A DNA stretch of 64,000 bases from an uncultured Aquimarina sp. (GTDB lineage Bacteria; Bacteroidota; Bacteroidia; Flavobacteriales; Flavobacteriaceae), in NCBI GenBank assembly GCA_947499005.1, contig CANMML010000002.1, positions 124,001-188,000 on the forward strand, given 5' to 3'. The notes under the pieces were generated by a model. The model did not search any database and had not been told where the DNA came from. It saw only the letters and a program-made list of their open reading frames with translations. The translations under genes were made by a program, and so were the position numbers. Position 1 is the stretch's first letter, and each line of letters opens with the position of its first letter. This document shows positions 18,482 to 27,659 of this stretch, one piece after another.

Positions 18482-18503
18482 TTTTTGATGGTGGTGCCTC
18501 CAG
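18482..18503. repeat. Right attachment repeat (att core, within tRNA-Phe 3' end)
   Basis: Identical over 22 bp to 8177-8198. It overlaps the 3' acceptor strand, part of the T-arm and the CCA end of tRNA-Phe, so the tRNA remains intact at this end after integration. Confidence 0.88.
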
Positions 18504-18564
18504 GAATCGAACCAGGGACACAAGGATTTTCAGTCCTTTGCTCTACCAACTGAGCTAAGGCACC
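18489..18564 (-). tRNA. tRNA-Phe (GAA)
   Basis: 76 nt including an encoded CCA. The acceptor stem GGTGCCT pairs with AGGCACC, the D-arm is TAGCTCAGTTGGTAGAGC, the anticodon loop is CTGAAAA with anticodon GAA, and the T-loop is GGTTCGATTCC. It is the integration site of the island. Confidence 0.97.
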
Positions 18565-18595
18565 AGTTGCTAACGATTATTTCGTTAGGCGGGTG

Positions 18596-18627
18596 CAAAT
18601 ATACAACCTTTTTTCAATTGTAAACAA
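18596..18627 (-). promoter_or_regulatory. Promoter of tRNA-Phe
   Basis: On the minus strand, TTG (complement of 18625-18627) is followed after 21 nt by TATATTTG (complement of 18596-18603). This is the Bacteroidota -33/-7 consensus, about 30 bp ahead of the tRNA. Confidence 0.7.
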
Positions 18628-18674
18628 GTAATCCCATAAAAAAACTATAATTTTATTTTTTGAAAGATCAGTTT

Positions 18675-19403
18675 ATGAACCTAATCATCGATGCTGGAAA
18701 TACTTATGTTAAAATCGCTGTTTTTAACAAAGGATTACTTTTTTATAAAGAAAGCCTAGAGCGAAATAATTTATCGAAGCTTTCAGAGGTTATTAAAGAA
18801 AACAGTACGATAGATTTTGCAATTATCAGTAGTGTATCTAATGTACATTCCGATGAAATAATTCCATTGCTAAAAGGAATTGCGGTTATAGAATTGTCTG
18901 CAAATACACCATTGCCATTTAAAATAGATTACGATACTCCAAATACTTTAGGGGTAGATCGAATTGCGCTTGTTGCTGCTGCACATAAAAAATTCCCAAC
19001 ACAACATTGCTTAGTGATCGATGCTGGTTCTTGCATTACTTACGATTTAATAGACAAAAATGCAGTATATCAAGGAGGGATTATAGGGCCAGGTTTGCGA
19101 ATGCGATACAAAAGTCTGCATGAATTTACAGCAAGACTACCCCAACTCGAACCAAGAATAGAAAAAAGCATTATTGGAAAATCTACGAATAGTGCCATGC
19201 ATAATGGTGTTTCTTTGGCAATGACAGTAGAAATTAACGGTATAATTGCCGAATTTAGCAACACTTATGAAGATCTTGTCGTTATACTCACAGGTGGAGA
19301 CGCGCATTTTTTGTCTAAACGACTAAAAAGTGGCATATTTGCCCATTCAAATTTTTTGATGCAAGGATTGAATTACATTCTTGAGTATAATACAGATAGA
19401 TGA
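18675..19403 (+). CDS. coaX: Type III pantothenate kinase
   Basis: Phosphorylates pantothenate in the first step of coenzyme A synthesis. 242 aa from the ATG at 18675; a TTG at 18660 adds five residues before the conserved start. Motifs: MNLIIDAGNTYVKIAVF (phosphate-binding 1), NTLGVDRIALVAAA, CLVIDAGSCITYDLI (phosphate 2) and GGIIGPGLRMRYKSLHEFTARLP, all typical of CoaX. The stop overlaps the start of the next gene by 4 bp, so this is the first gene of an envelope operon conserved in Flavobacteriaceae. Confidence 0.95.
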   Translation: MNLIIDAGNTYVKIAVFNKGLLFYKESLERNNLSKLSEVIKENSTIDFAIISSVSNVHSDEIIPLLKGIAVIELSANTPLPFKIDYDTPNTLGVDRIALVAAAHKKFPTQHCLVIDAGSCITYDLIDKNAVYQGGIIGPGLRMRYKSLHEFTARLPQLEPRIEKSIIGKSTNSAMHNGVSLAMTVEINGIIAEFSNTYEDLVVILTGGDAHFLSKRLKSGIFAHSNFLMQGLNYILEYNTDR

Positions 19404-20662
19404 TACAAAAGATTTTCGGTGTTTTTTTATTGCTAAGTTTTACTTTAGGCTATGCGCAAGAGAACACTTCTTCTCAATATTCACTTCACGGGATAGGGAT
19501 AAAACGATTTAGAGGAACGGTTGCTAATACTAGCGCTGGTGGGGTTTCATTATTTTTTAATGCAACTACTCCAAGTATTTTGAACCCGTCTTCGTATGCA
19601 GATTTAAAACAAACTTCATTTGCCGCTGGTGGTAGTTTTACGAGCACCAAGCTAGAAGGTAATGATGGTAGTGTAAGCCTTAATAATGCCACCTTTGACT
19701 ATTTGTCGATCTCAATCCCTGCAAAAGTGCTTGGATTTGGGTTTGGGATTGTGCCACATTCATCCGTAGGAAATGAACTTGTAGTAAATTCTGAAAACGG
19801 AGATCGGAACGAGAGCCAAGGTAAAGGAGATGTTAATAGAGTGTATTTTGGAGCAGGAGCGAAAATATACAAAGGATTTAAAGTAGGGGCAGAATTGCGT
19901 TACAACTTTGGGCGTCTTGAAAATGCATTATTAACCATTCCAGCTTCTGGAGAAGCTAGACAAATAATAGAACAAACAGATGTTGCTGGATTTACGTATG
20001 TGTTATCTGGGACATATGATTTTAAAATCAAGGACAAGTATCTTGTAAGAGCTTCGTATGTATATGAAGGTTCTGGAGATCACAAGTTTTCAAATGTACA
20101 AGAGTCTGCGAGTGTTCGTGTAAATCCTCAATCAGAGCCGACGGTTGATCCGAGTAATAGAGATTTTATAGATGCAGAAGATCGTGAATTCAATTTGCCA
20201 ACAGTTTCTACATTTGGTTTGGCATTGATTAAAGAAAATAAATGGTCTATTGGAGGAGAAGGATTTATTTCTAGAAATGGAGATTTTAAGGATCGCTTTA
20301 GAAATAGAAGTTTAAATAACGATGCTGAATTTATTTTTAAAGATGGAATTGGAGTAAGAGTTGGAGGGCAGATTGTTCCTAATGTAAACTCGTTGACAAG
20401 CTACTTGAGTAGAGTTGATTATCGTGTCGGATTCCGTTACGAAAACTTGGGTTTACAAATTAATAATACAGAGATAAACGAATTTGGCATATCTTTTGGT
20501 TTAGGTTTACCACTTCCGAAAGGATATTCGAATCTTGATCTCGGTTTTGAGTTCGGGTCAAGAGGAGAAAATACTTCGGATACTATTAAAGAACAGTTTA
20601 TCAACTTTAGAGTAGGGTTAAGCCTAAGTGATAAATGGTTTAGAAAGAGAAAATACAACTAG
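19400..20662 (+). CDS. Outer-membrane beta-barrel protein of the coaX operon
   Basis: 420 aa with a signal peptide (MIQKIFGVFLLLSFTLGYAQ) and then repeated amphipathic strands ending in a C-terminal aromatic-rich strand, consistent with an outer-membrane barrel related to the FadL/OmpP1-like proteins of Flavobacteria. Features include GIGIKRFRGTVANTSAGGVSLFF near the N-terminus and KWSIGGEGF, VDYRVGFRYENLGLQI later on. It overlaps coaX by 4 bp and precedes a TPR protein and lptC. The partnership with LPS export genes suggests a role in outer-membrane assembly, but its function is not known. Confidence 0.75.
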   Translation: MIQKIFGVFLLLSFTLGYAQENTSSQYSLHGIGIKRFRGTVANTSAGGVSLFFNATTPSILNPSSYADLKQTSFAAGGSFTSTKLEGNDGSVSLNNATFDYLSISIPAKVLGFGFGIVPHSSVGNELVVNSENGDRNESQGKGDVNRVYFGAGAKIYKGFKVGAELRYNFGRLENALLTIPASGEARQIIEQTDVAGFTYVLSGTYDFKIKDKYLVRASYVYEGSGDHKFSNVQESASVRVNPQSEPTVDPSNRDFIDAEDREFNLPTVSTFGLALIKENKWSIGGEGFISRNGDFKDRFRNRSLNNDAEFIFKDGIGVRVGGQIVPNVNSLTSYLSRVDYRVGFRYENLGLQINNTEINEFGISFGLGLPLPKGYSNLDLGFEFGSRGENTSDTIKEQFINFRVGLSLSDKWFRKRKYN

Positions 20663-20685
20663 TAAATTTTAAAAAAATCACTACA

Positions 20686-22056
20686 ATGAAATTACTATTA
20701 AGATCCATAGCAGTTGCATCATTTACCGTTGCAGGAGCATTTGCACAATCAGAAGAGTGTAAAAGCAATGCGTCTTTAGGAATTGAAAGTGCGAAAGTTA
20801 AAAACTATGCTGAAGCATTACCTTACCTTAATAAAGTAAGAAAAGATTGCCCAGGATATACACAGGCTACGTTTCAGTATATAGAAAAAGCATATCGTGC
20901 CGATTTAAAAGCGAAGAAAAGTGCACCATTAGCAGACAAGCAAAAAATTGTTAATGATATAGTAACATTATTGAAGGAGCGTCAACAATATTTTCCTGCA
21001 AAGACTAAAAATGGATACTTATATTCATCTATTGCACAATTGCAGTATGATAATAAAATAGGAACTAAAGAAGAGCTATTCAATACATTTGAAAGAGCTT
21101 ATCAGGATAAAGCAAACTTTACAAGTCCTAAAGGTTTGTATACGTACTTTAATCTTTTAGTTGATTTACAAGCCGAGGGTAAAAAAGATATTCAGGATGT
21201 ATTTAATCTTTATGATGAATTAACAGAGAAAATCGAAGTTGAAGAAAATAAGACAGCGAAGAAAATAGCGACATTATCAGAAAAAGAAGAAACACAACAG
21301 TTACTTTCTAAAGAAAAGAAACAATTGAAGTATGCTGAAGCTAAAGCAAAAGTTTTTGGGCAAGTAACGAATTCATTAGACAAAAAGTTAGGAGAGTTAG
21401 CAGATTGTAAAAACTTGATCCCATTATTTACAGGTCAGTTTGATGCGAATCAAAGTGATATTGTTTGGGTGAAGTCTGCAGCGAAACGTATGTATAAAAA
21501 AGGATGTACAGAAGAGCCTTTGTTTCAAAAACTTGTTGAGAAACAACATCAATTAGAGCCTTCTGCTGCAACAGCAAAATACTTAGGGAAGCTAGCTGAA
21601 CAAAGAGGGGATATTGTTACAGCACGTAATTATTACTTAGAGTCTTCTGATTTGGATGGAAATCCGAATACAAAGGCAAGAGTATATGCAGAGATTGCTG
21701 CAGGGTATAAGAAGCAAGGAAGCTATAGTCAAGCACGTAAGTACTATAGAAAGGCATTAGAGTATAAGCCTTCATATGGAAACGCTTACATTCAAATTGC
21801 AAACATGATAGGTAAAAGTGCTAATAGCTGTGGTACCGATGCATTTAGCAAGCAATCAGTATATTGGTTAGCGGCAAAATACGCTAGAAAAGCAGCTCGT
21901 GTAAGTCCAGGCTTAGCTTCTTATGCAAAGAAAGTAGAAGCTAGTTTTATGGGAAGAGCGCCATCAAAAACAGAAATTTTCCAAAAAGGAATGCAAGGGA
22001 AAACAATCCAAATTGGATGTTGGATCGGAGAGTCTGTTAAAGTGCCTAGCCTTTAA
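20686..22056 (+). CDS. Periplasmic tetratricopeptide-repeat protein
   Basis: 456 aa with a Sec signal (cleavage near VAGAFAQ). Helical repeats run from about 30 to 430; the clearest TPR pair is KARVYAEIAAGYKKQGSYSQARKYYRKALEYKPSYGNAYIQIANMIG. A Lys/Glu-rich coiled-coil segment lies at about 170-230. It is co-transcribed with coaX, the barrel protein and lptC. Such TPR proteins commonly scaffold envelope complexes; the partner is unknown. A Cys pair near the C-terminus (SCGTD and IGCWIG) may form a disulfide. Confidence 0.8.
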   Translation: MKLLLRSIAVASFTVAGAFAQSEECKSNASLGIESAKVKNYAEALPYLNKVRKDCPGYTQATFQYIEKAYRADLKAKKSAPLADKQKIVNDIVTLLKERQQYFPAKTKNGYLYSSIAQLQYDNKIGTKEELFNTFERAYQDKANFTSPKGLYTYFNLLVDLQAEGKKDIQDVFNLYDELTEKIEVEENKTAKKIATLSEKEETQQLLSKEKKQLKYAEAKAKVFGQVTNSLDKKLGELADCKNLIPLFTGQFDANQSDIVWVKSAAKRMYKKGCTEEPLFQKLVEKQHQLEPSAATAKYLGKLAEQRGDIVTARNYYLESSDLDGNPNTKARVYAEIAAGYKKQGSYSQARKYYRKALEYKPSYGNAYIQIANMIGKSANSCGTDAFSKQSVYWLAAKYARKAARVSPGLASYAKKVEASFMGRAPSKTEIFQKGMQGKTIQIGCWIGESVKVPSL

Positions 22057-22148
22057 TATTTAAAAAGGTAAATTGCTTTATGTGATATTTAGGTAAGCCT
22101 TGGTGTCGCAATCATTAAACTTTATATAATAAAGTTTCAATAAAAAGT

Positions 22149-22709
22149 ATGCTTAGAAATATTAAAAACATATTGAGAAACATTGCTGTAACTATAGTTG
22201 CGGCAATGTTTTTTTATGCTTGTAATCAAAATCCTAAAGCATACTATGATAAAAGTTTTGAGGAAATTCCTCTTGGTGTAGGGAAGGAAGTTGTTATCAA
22301 ACATACCGATTCGGGACGTTTGACAGCAGTCTTAAAAACACCAGAAATGTTAGACTTTACTCAGCATAAAGATTTTCCATATTATGAATTTCCAAAAGGA
22401 ATAGAGTTGGAAGTATATGATAAAAAAGGAGGGAAATCTATAGTGACTTCCGATTACGCGATCAACTACGTATCCAATAAATTAGTAGACCTTCAAGGTA
22501 ACGTGCATATTGTTACCAGTGATAGTACTGTGCTAGATGCACCCCAATTATTTTGGAATCAACGCTTGCATTGGGTGTATACCGATCAGGAATACACAGT
22601 GCATTTTAAAAACGGTGGAGTTAATAATGGTCTTGGCTTTGATGCCAATGAAGATTTCACTAGCTTTAAGTCTAGAAATAACTCTGGTCTTCAGGTTATA
22701 GAGGATTAA
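22149..22709 (+). CDS. lptC: LPS export periplasmic protein LptC, lipoprotein form
   Basis: 186 aa. LptC anchors the periplasmic bridge that carries lipopolysaccharide from LptBFG to LptA. The N-terminus has a hydrophobic helix and lipobox FYAC at about 23-26, so unlike the enterobacterial protein it is probably lipidated. The LptC/OstA fold is seen in YEFPKGIELEVYDKKG, TSDYAINYVSNKLVDLQGNVHIV and SDSTVLDAPQLFWNQRLHWVYTD. Bacteroidota LptC is about this length. Confidence 0.88.
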   Translation: MLRNIKNILRNIAVTIVAAMFFYACNQNPKAYYDKSFEEIPLGVGKEVVIKHTDSGRLTAVLKTPEMLDFTQHKDFPYYEFPKGIELEVYDKKGGKSIVTSDYAINYVSNKLVDLQGNVHIVTSDSTVLDAPQLFWNQRLHWVYTDQEYTVHFKNGGVNNGLGFDANEDFTSFKSRNNSGLQVIED

Positions 22710-22720
22710 TACTTAATACA

Positions 22721-22909
22721 TTGGAAATAGCTCGTCGTATATTTCAATACGCTTATTTGGTTTTTGCTGGTTTCTTTTTCTATCAAGCATACCAAGAATA
22801 TAGCACAGGAGGAACAAAAACAGTTTTTATGATCCTTTTAGGTATAGCCGCTTTAGGGATGTTTTTCTTCCGTCTTTATTTTAATAAGAAATTTAATCAA
22901 CGCCGCTAA
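22721..22909 (+). CDS. Small two-helix membrane protein (62 aa)
   Basis: Starts at TTG (22721); no in-frame ATG lies between lptC and it. It has two hydrophobic helices, FQYAYLVFAGFFFYQAY and FMILLGIAALGMFFFRLYF, joined by a short polar turn, and a basic end. It sits 11 bp after lptC and 5 bp before the CNNM/CBS gene, so it belongs to the same transcript. This small gene is conserved at this place in Flavobacteriaceae; function unknown. Confidence 0.7.
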   Translation: MEIARRIFQYAYLVFAGFFFYQAYQEYSTGGTKTVFMILLGIAALGMFFFRLYFNKKFNQRR

Positions 22910-22914
22910 AAACT

Positions 22915-24174
22915 ATGTGGCTTGACGTAACAGTTATTGTTATTTGCTTATTACTTTCTGCATTTTTTTCAGGAATGGAGATTGCTTATGTTTCGGCGAA
23001 TAAAATTCATATCGAATTAGAGAAAAAACAATCTACGTTTATCGCCAAAATCTTACAGCGATTGACTAAGCGCCCATCGCAATTTATTGCAGCCATGTTG
23101 GTGGGTAATAATGTGGCATTAGTAGTTTATGGTTTCTTTATAGGAGACCTGCTAATGGAATATATAGTAGTTTGGTTTCCGTTTATCGGTTCGGGAATTA
23201 GTTTGCTACTTCAAACGTTAATTTCCACCTTAATCATTTTAGTAACGGCAGAATTCTTACCTAAGGTTTTTTTTCAGATTTATGCCAATCGACTGATGAC
23301 TTTGATGTCATTACCAGCATATCTTTTTTATTTAATCCTATCTCCAGTTTCTTGGGGGGTAATGCAGGTTTCTAATCTTGTTTTAAAACTCTTTTTTAAA
23401 ACGGAAGACGATCATGAAGTACTCACATTTTCTAAGACAGAATTAGGAGATTATATCAACCAACAAGTAGCGGGAGAGCGTAATGAAGAATGGGATAGTG
23501 AAATCCAGATTTTTCAAAATGCATTGGAATTTTCAGATGTTCGAGCACGTGAAATCATGGTGCCTAGAACCGAGGTTGTGGCGATTGATCGACGACAAGA
23601 AATAAAAGAGGCGAGTGCGCTGATTCAGGAAACTGGTTTGTCAAAAATTATTGTGTTCAATGTTAGTATCGATGATGTTATTGGCTATGTACATGCATTC
23701 GATTTCTTTAAAAGACCCAAAACACTTCATGCTATTCTACGCCCCGTAGTTTTTGTTCCCGAAACCATGTTTATCAAAGATGTTTTGAATGTACTAACTA
23801 AAAGAAAGCGCAGCATTGCTATGGTCGTTGATGAATATGGAGGTACTAGTGGGCTTATTACGGTAGAAGATATCATAGAAGAACTTTTTGGGGAGATCGA
23901 AGATGAACATGATAATGTGCAGCTTATTGAAGAGGAATTAGGTGAAGGTCATTATCGTTTTTCTTCAAGAGTAGAAGTTAATCATTTGAATGAACAGTAT
24001 GAATTAGGAATCCCTGTTTCCGAAAGTTACGAGACTTTAGGAGGATATATTATGAATTTTACGGAAGATATTCCCGAAAAAAATGATGTTATAGAGGTAG
24101 ATGATTTTAAGATTAAAATTTGTGAAACTCAAAAAAACAGGATTGTTTTAATTGAATTAATACTGAAAGATTAG
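22915..24174 (+). CDS. CNNM/CorC-family transporter with CBS domains
   Basis: 419 aa. The N-terminal DUF21 (CNNM) membrane domain (about 1-190, four helices, [20 protein letters not shown]) is followed by a CBS pair (about 200-325, [16 protein letters not shown] and [28 protein letters not shown]) and a CorC/HlyC C-terminal domain. Family members are linked to Mg2+ or other cation transport; the old name hemolysin is misleading. The related gliding protein GldE has the same architecture, but the context here (lptC side) differs from the gld locus, so I do not call it GldE. Confidence 0.88.
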   Translation: MWLDVTVIVICLLLSAFFSGMEIAYVSANKIHIELEKKQSTFIAKILQRLTKRPSQFIAAMLVGNNVALVVYGFFIGDLLMEYIVVWFPFIGSGISLLLQTLISTLIILVTAEFLPKVFFQIYANRLMTLMSLPAYLFYLILSPVSWGVMQVSNLVLKLFFKTEDDHEVLTFSKTELGDYINQQVAGERNEEWDSEIQIFQNALEFSDVRAREIMVPRTEVVAIDRRQEIKEASALIQETGLSKIIVFNVSIDDVIGYVHAFDFFKRPKTLHAILRPVVFVPETMFIKDVLNVLTKRKRSIAMVVDEYGGTSGLITVEDIIEELFGEIEDEHDNVQLIEEELGEGHYRFSSRVEVNHLNEQYELGIPVSESYETLGGYIMNFTEDIPEKNDVIEVDDFKIKICETQKNRIVLIELILKD

Positions 24175-24349
24175 CGTCCGATTTGTAGCACTTTTCTGGT
24201 AAATCTTTCAATTGATTGGCCGTAAAAGGCTATAATGCTTCAAGGCTTACTCTAAGGAGTTCACTCTGCTTTTCTCTTGTCGCATTTCGTCAATTGCATT
24301 AAGTAGAAGGGTGGTGTAAAGTTATTGCGAATAGTAGAATAGTTCAGTT

Positions 24350-25108
24350 TCAATTTTCTTTTGAACCATTAAATTCTTTAGCGGCGATTACCATTTCGTC
24401 TATTATTTTGAAAACAGCTCCTCTGTTTAATACTATTTTTTTGTCTTCTAAATAATATAAGAAAGAGGGAATTTGATCTTTGGGAAGATTTAATTCATGT
24501 GTTAGAAAAGATATTGAAATTGCTTCATCGTTGTCTAATAGCCATTTAAAATCTTCGAATTTTAAAGAAACTATAGGTATATCTGTTTTTTTGGAAGTAT
24601 CTTTTTTGCGGAATAATTTAGCCGTGAATTCAATCAGTCCTAGTAAATTGATTCCGTCCTTTATCAATTCTTCTTTTTTAATGTATTTATCAGGATTGTT
24701 TTTTAGATCTTTTGCAGCAAGAGTTTTTAATTCTCTGTTGATCGCATCAATATCAAATTCTTTAGGTTGAATTTTTGTTTCTAGAATGATTTCATTAAGG
24801 TGGTTTGTCTTTTCTTTTAATTGAATGATTAATAAATCTTCTTCTAAATGCTTGGTGTTAATTTTCAATACCATTTTCTCATATAGTGGAGCACTAAAAG
24901 CTATTGAATCATTCAAGGACATACGAAGTTTGAAATTGCCTTCTTCATCTGAGAGCGTTTTTGTGTAATTACTGATGTTATGTATTTCTACATATCGGGC
25001 AATATCTTTCATGGTGACAGTTTTACCAGTAACTATCTTCTGCGCTGTAGATGGGGTGCAGAATAATAAAAGAGTGATCATTGTTATTATGGAGTATACC
25101 TTGTTCAT
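24350..25108 (-). CDS. Carboxypeptidase-D regulatory-like domain protein
   Basis: 252 aa with a signal peptide (MNKVYSIITMITLLLFCTPSTAQK). Residues 25-105 form a CarboxypepD_reg-like Ig fold (VTGKTVTMKDIARYVEIHNIS, DEEGNFKLRMSLNDSIAFSA). The rest is a helical domain with ELIKDGINLLGLIEFTAKLFRKK and LPKDQIPSFLYYLEDKK. This architecture is common among Bacteroidota exported proteins of unknown role. It lies opposite in direction to the flanking operons, as a single gene. Confidence 0.75.
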   Translation of the reverse strand: MNKVYSIITMITLLLFCTPSTAQKIVTGKTVTMKDIARYVEIHNISNYTKTLSDEEGNFKLRMSLNDSIAFSAPLYEKMVLKINTKHLEEDLLIIQLKEKTNHLNEIILETKIQPKEFDIDAINRELKTLAAKDLKNNPDKYIKKEELIKDGINLLGLIEFTAKLFRKKDTSKKTDIPIVSLKFEDFKWLLDNDEAISISFLTHELNLPKDQIPSFLYYLEDKKIVLNRGAVFKIIDEMVIAAKEFNGSKEN

Positions 25109-25333
25109 TGCTTATTTATCAGTAATAAAGAAGTCTGTATACTAGGGACGTTAACTATTTTTTAAAGTGTCACACTTACAGGGCTTTTGGATTTTTAAAA
25201 CAGATAATTTATTGGGTGTTAGGTCAAACGTTTGAGGAGATATGCTATTAAGAGGGAAGTATTTGTGTTTATATATTTTATTTTACTAGAGAAAACCTTA
25301 TTTTCGCCCATCATTGAATAAAAAATTCAACTA

Positions 25334-27442
25334 ATGGCAGTATTAAATAATATTAGAAAACGTTCTGTTTTCTTGATTCTTATTATCGCTCTAGCACTTT
25401 TTGCCTTCATTATTGGGGATTTGTTAAGAAGTGGAGGGTTTACAGGAAGTAAAGCTCAAAAAGTAATTGGAGAGGTTAATGGAGAGGAAATTAGCACGAG
25501 AGAGTTTCAGCAGCAATTAGAAAATGCTTCTAGAGGAAGAGGGGTTAATTTAAATACCGTTAAAAATCTTTGGAATCAACGTGTTAATAATGAGGTTTTA
25601 AATCAGCAAGTTGAGGAAGCAGGGATTAATTTAGATAGCGAGCATTTAAAAGCCGAGTTAACTAAAAGCCTACAAAATGACCCAACATTCGCTGATGAGT
25701 CGGGGGTATTTAGTTATGCTAAATTACAAGACTTTGTAAATGAAAGAAGAAGTTCGAATCCAGCATGGTATAGCCAAGTTTGGTCAAAGTTAGAGAATAG
25801 TAGCTTAGAGCAATCTGCAAGAAATGTATATTTCTCAATGGTAAAAGCAGGGATCAACTATACGAACAAGGAAGGTCAAATAGATCACGAAGCGGATAAT
25901 GATAAGGTAGATATCAAATATGTATTGCTTCCATATAGTGCTATTGCAGATAGTACTGTAGTGGTTTCAAAATCAGAAATCAAAAGTTATGTTGAAGGTC
26001 ATGCAAGTGAATTCAAAACTGAGGAAAAAAGAGATATCGAATACGTAAAGGTTGATGAAGTTGCTTCTTTAGCTGATGAGAATGAAACTAAGTTGAAATT
26101 AGTGGCATTATTAGGAGATAAAAAAGAATTCAATAACGTAACAAAACAAGAAGAAACGATTATCGGATTTACAAATACTACAGATGTAGCACAATTTGTT
26201 AATGATAATTCGGATATCAAATATCAAGACCGTTTCCAATTTAAGAAAGATGTCAATCCAGAATTAGCTACAAATTTATTTGATGGTAAGATCGATGATT
26301 TGCATGGTCCATATAAAGATGGAGCTTATTTTAAATTAGCACGTTTAGTAGCAGAATCGAAATTACCAGATTCTGTAAAAGCAAAACATATTTTAATTTC
26401 TTGGGAAGGATTAGGGGCAGAGGCTACCAGAACAAAAGAAGAAGCTAAATCTTTAGCAGATAGTATTAAAACGGTAGTAGGAAAATCTTCTAAAAAGTTC
26501 GATGCTCTTGCAGCTGAATTTTCTGCGGATAAATCAAACAGTGAAAAAGGAGGAGATTTAGGATATTTCACTTACGGAAGAATGGTGCCTGCGTTCAATG
26601 ACTATGTTTTTGAAGGAAAAACAGGAGATCTAGGTGTAGTGGAAACTCGTTTTGGATATCATATTATTGAAATCGAAGACCAAAAGAACATCCAACGTGT
26701 AGTTAAGATCGCTGAAATCGCTCAGAAGATCGAACCAAGCGAAGAAACAATTAATAATATCTATGCTAAAGTTTCTGAGTTTTCTTTAAATGCTAAAGGA
26801 AAAGATTTTACAGCTTTTGCTAAAGAAAGTGGATATACAGCAAAACCAATTACAGGTATTAATTTATTAGATGAAAGTTTATCAGGAATAGGTAAGCAGA
26901 GAAGTTTAGTAAAATGGACTTTCAATGAAGATACTAAGATAGGTGATGTTAAAACGTTTGATTTACCAAATGGTTACATCGTAGCACGTTTAGGAAAAAA
27001 GATTGCTGAAGGAGTTCAGGATACGGAAAGTGCTTCTACAAAAGTGTTGCCTATTTTAAGAAATCAAAAGAAAGCAGCTCAGTTAAAAGCTAAGATTTCA
27101 GGGTCTGATCTTGATGCTATCGCTAAAGCAAATGACACTCGTGTTAAAACAGCTACAGGAATAAGTCTTAAGAGTGGTACGATTAGTGGTGCTGGTATCG
27201 AAAAGAAAGTAGTGGGTACTGCTTTTGGACTAGATAAAGACAAAGTCTCTGGTGCTATTGAAGGAAAGAAAGGAGTATTTGTAGTGCAAGTAACAAATAA
27301 GACAAAAGGGCAAGAATTAGCTTCTTATTTGGGTATTGCTAACAAGAATACTGCTAGTGAGCAAAGAAGAGCGCAAACAGCACTTACAAACGCTTTAAAG
27401 GATAAGGCAGAAATCACGGATAGAAGATCTGAATTGTACTAG
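25334..27442 (+). CDS. PpiD/SurA-type periplasmic peptidyl-prolyl isomerase
   Basis: 702 aa. An N-terminal membrane anchor (about 12-30) is followed by a SurA-like chaperone region (EVNGEEISTREFQQQLENASR) and a parvulin PPIC domain at about 345-455: KAKHILISWEG, GGDLGYFTYGRMVPAFNDYVFEGKTGDLGVVETRFGYHIIEI. A second, degenerate isomerase domain probably occupies the C-terminal third. It assists folding of exported outer-membrane proteins at the inner-membrane exit. It is followed by a strong terminator and then rseP. Confidence 0.9.
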   Translation: MAVLNNIRKRSVFLILIIALALFAFIIGDLLRSGGFTGSKAQKVIGEVNGEEISTREFQQQLENASRGRGVNLNTVKNLWNQRVNNEVLNQQVEEAGINLDSEHLKAELTKSLQNDPTFADESGVFSYAKLQDFVNERRSSNPAWYSQVWSKLENSSLEQSARNVYFSMVKAGINYTNKEGQIDHEADNDKVDIKYVLLPYSAIADSTVVVSKSEIKSYVEGHASEFKTEEKRDIEYVKVDEVASLADENETKLKLVALLGDKKEFNNVTKQEETIIGFTNTTDVAQFVNDNSDIKYQDRFQFKKDVNPELATNLFDGKIDDLHGPYKDGAYFKLARLVAESKLPDSVKAKHILISWEGLGAEATRTKEEAKSLADSIKTVVGKSSKKFDALAAEFSADKSNSEKGGDLGYFTYGRMVPAFNDYVFEGKTGDLGVVETRFGYHIIEIEDQKNIQRVVKIAEIAQKIEPSEETINNIYAKVSEFSLNAKGKDFTAFAKESGYTAKPITGINLLDESLSGIGKQRSLVKWTFNEDTKIGDVKTFDLPNGYIVARLGKKIAEGVQDTESASTKVLPILRNQKKAAQLKAKISGSDLDAIAKANDTRVKTATGISLKSGTISGAGIEKKVVGTAFGLDKDKVSGAIEGKKGVFVVQVTNKTKGQELASYLGIANKNTASEQRRAQTALTNALKDKAEITDRRSELY

Positions 27443-27466
27443 ATTTTTTCTTGAGAAACAATATTT

Positions 27467-27501
27467 AAAAGGCTATCAATTTCGATTGATAGTCTTTTTT
27501 T
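27467..27501 (+). terminator. Rho-independent terminator
   Basis: AAAAGGCTATCAAT, loop TTCG, ATTGATAGTCTTTTTTT: a stable stem with a UUCG tetraloop and a T run, 25 bp after the isomerase stop codon. Confidence 0.88.
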
Positions 27502-27659
27502 AAACCTTATTTTTATCTGTATTACAGATTGTAATTCTATAAAATAATTTTGGTTTCTAATGTTGTATTTGCAATTAGATGGATTTGTACTAAAAGACTA
27601 GATCTTTAAGGTAAATACAGGTTTTAAATCACTTATCAATTGATAAAAAATAAAATTTA

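Larger units (their letters stand above)
8177..18503. mobile_element. Integrative island of about 10.3 kb in tRNA-Phe
   Basis: A 22-bp direct repeat (TTTTTGATGG...GCCTCCAG) lies at 8177-8198 and 18482-18503. The right copy covers the 3' end of tRNA-Phe, including the CCA end; the left copy has no tRNA attached. A tyrosine integrase starts 150 bp inside the left copy. Between them are a putative Rep protein, an excisionase-like HTH protein, an XRE regulator with a linked gene, two small membrane proteins and a KAP-type NTPase. No capsid, terminase, relaxase or conjugation gene is visible, so this is neither a complete phage nor a self-transmissible ICE. It looks like an integrating replicon or satellite with cargo. 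Confidence 0.88.

Noticed and set aside
18346..18549. 67-codon minus-strand frame
   Set aside because: It is a read-through of tRNA-Phe and the island end, including the TTGTAYACT site; not a gene.
22915..24174. Gliding protein GldE
   Set aside because: Same domain plan, but the neighbours are lptC and a PpiD-type isomerase, not gld genes.
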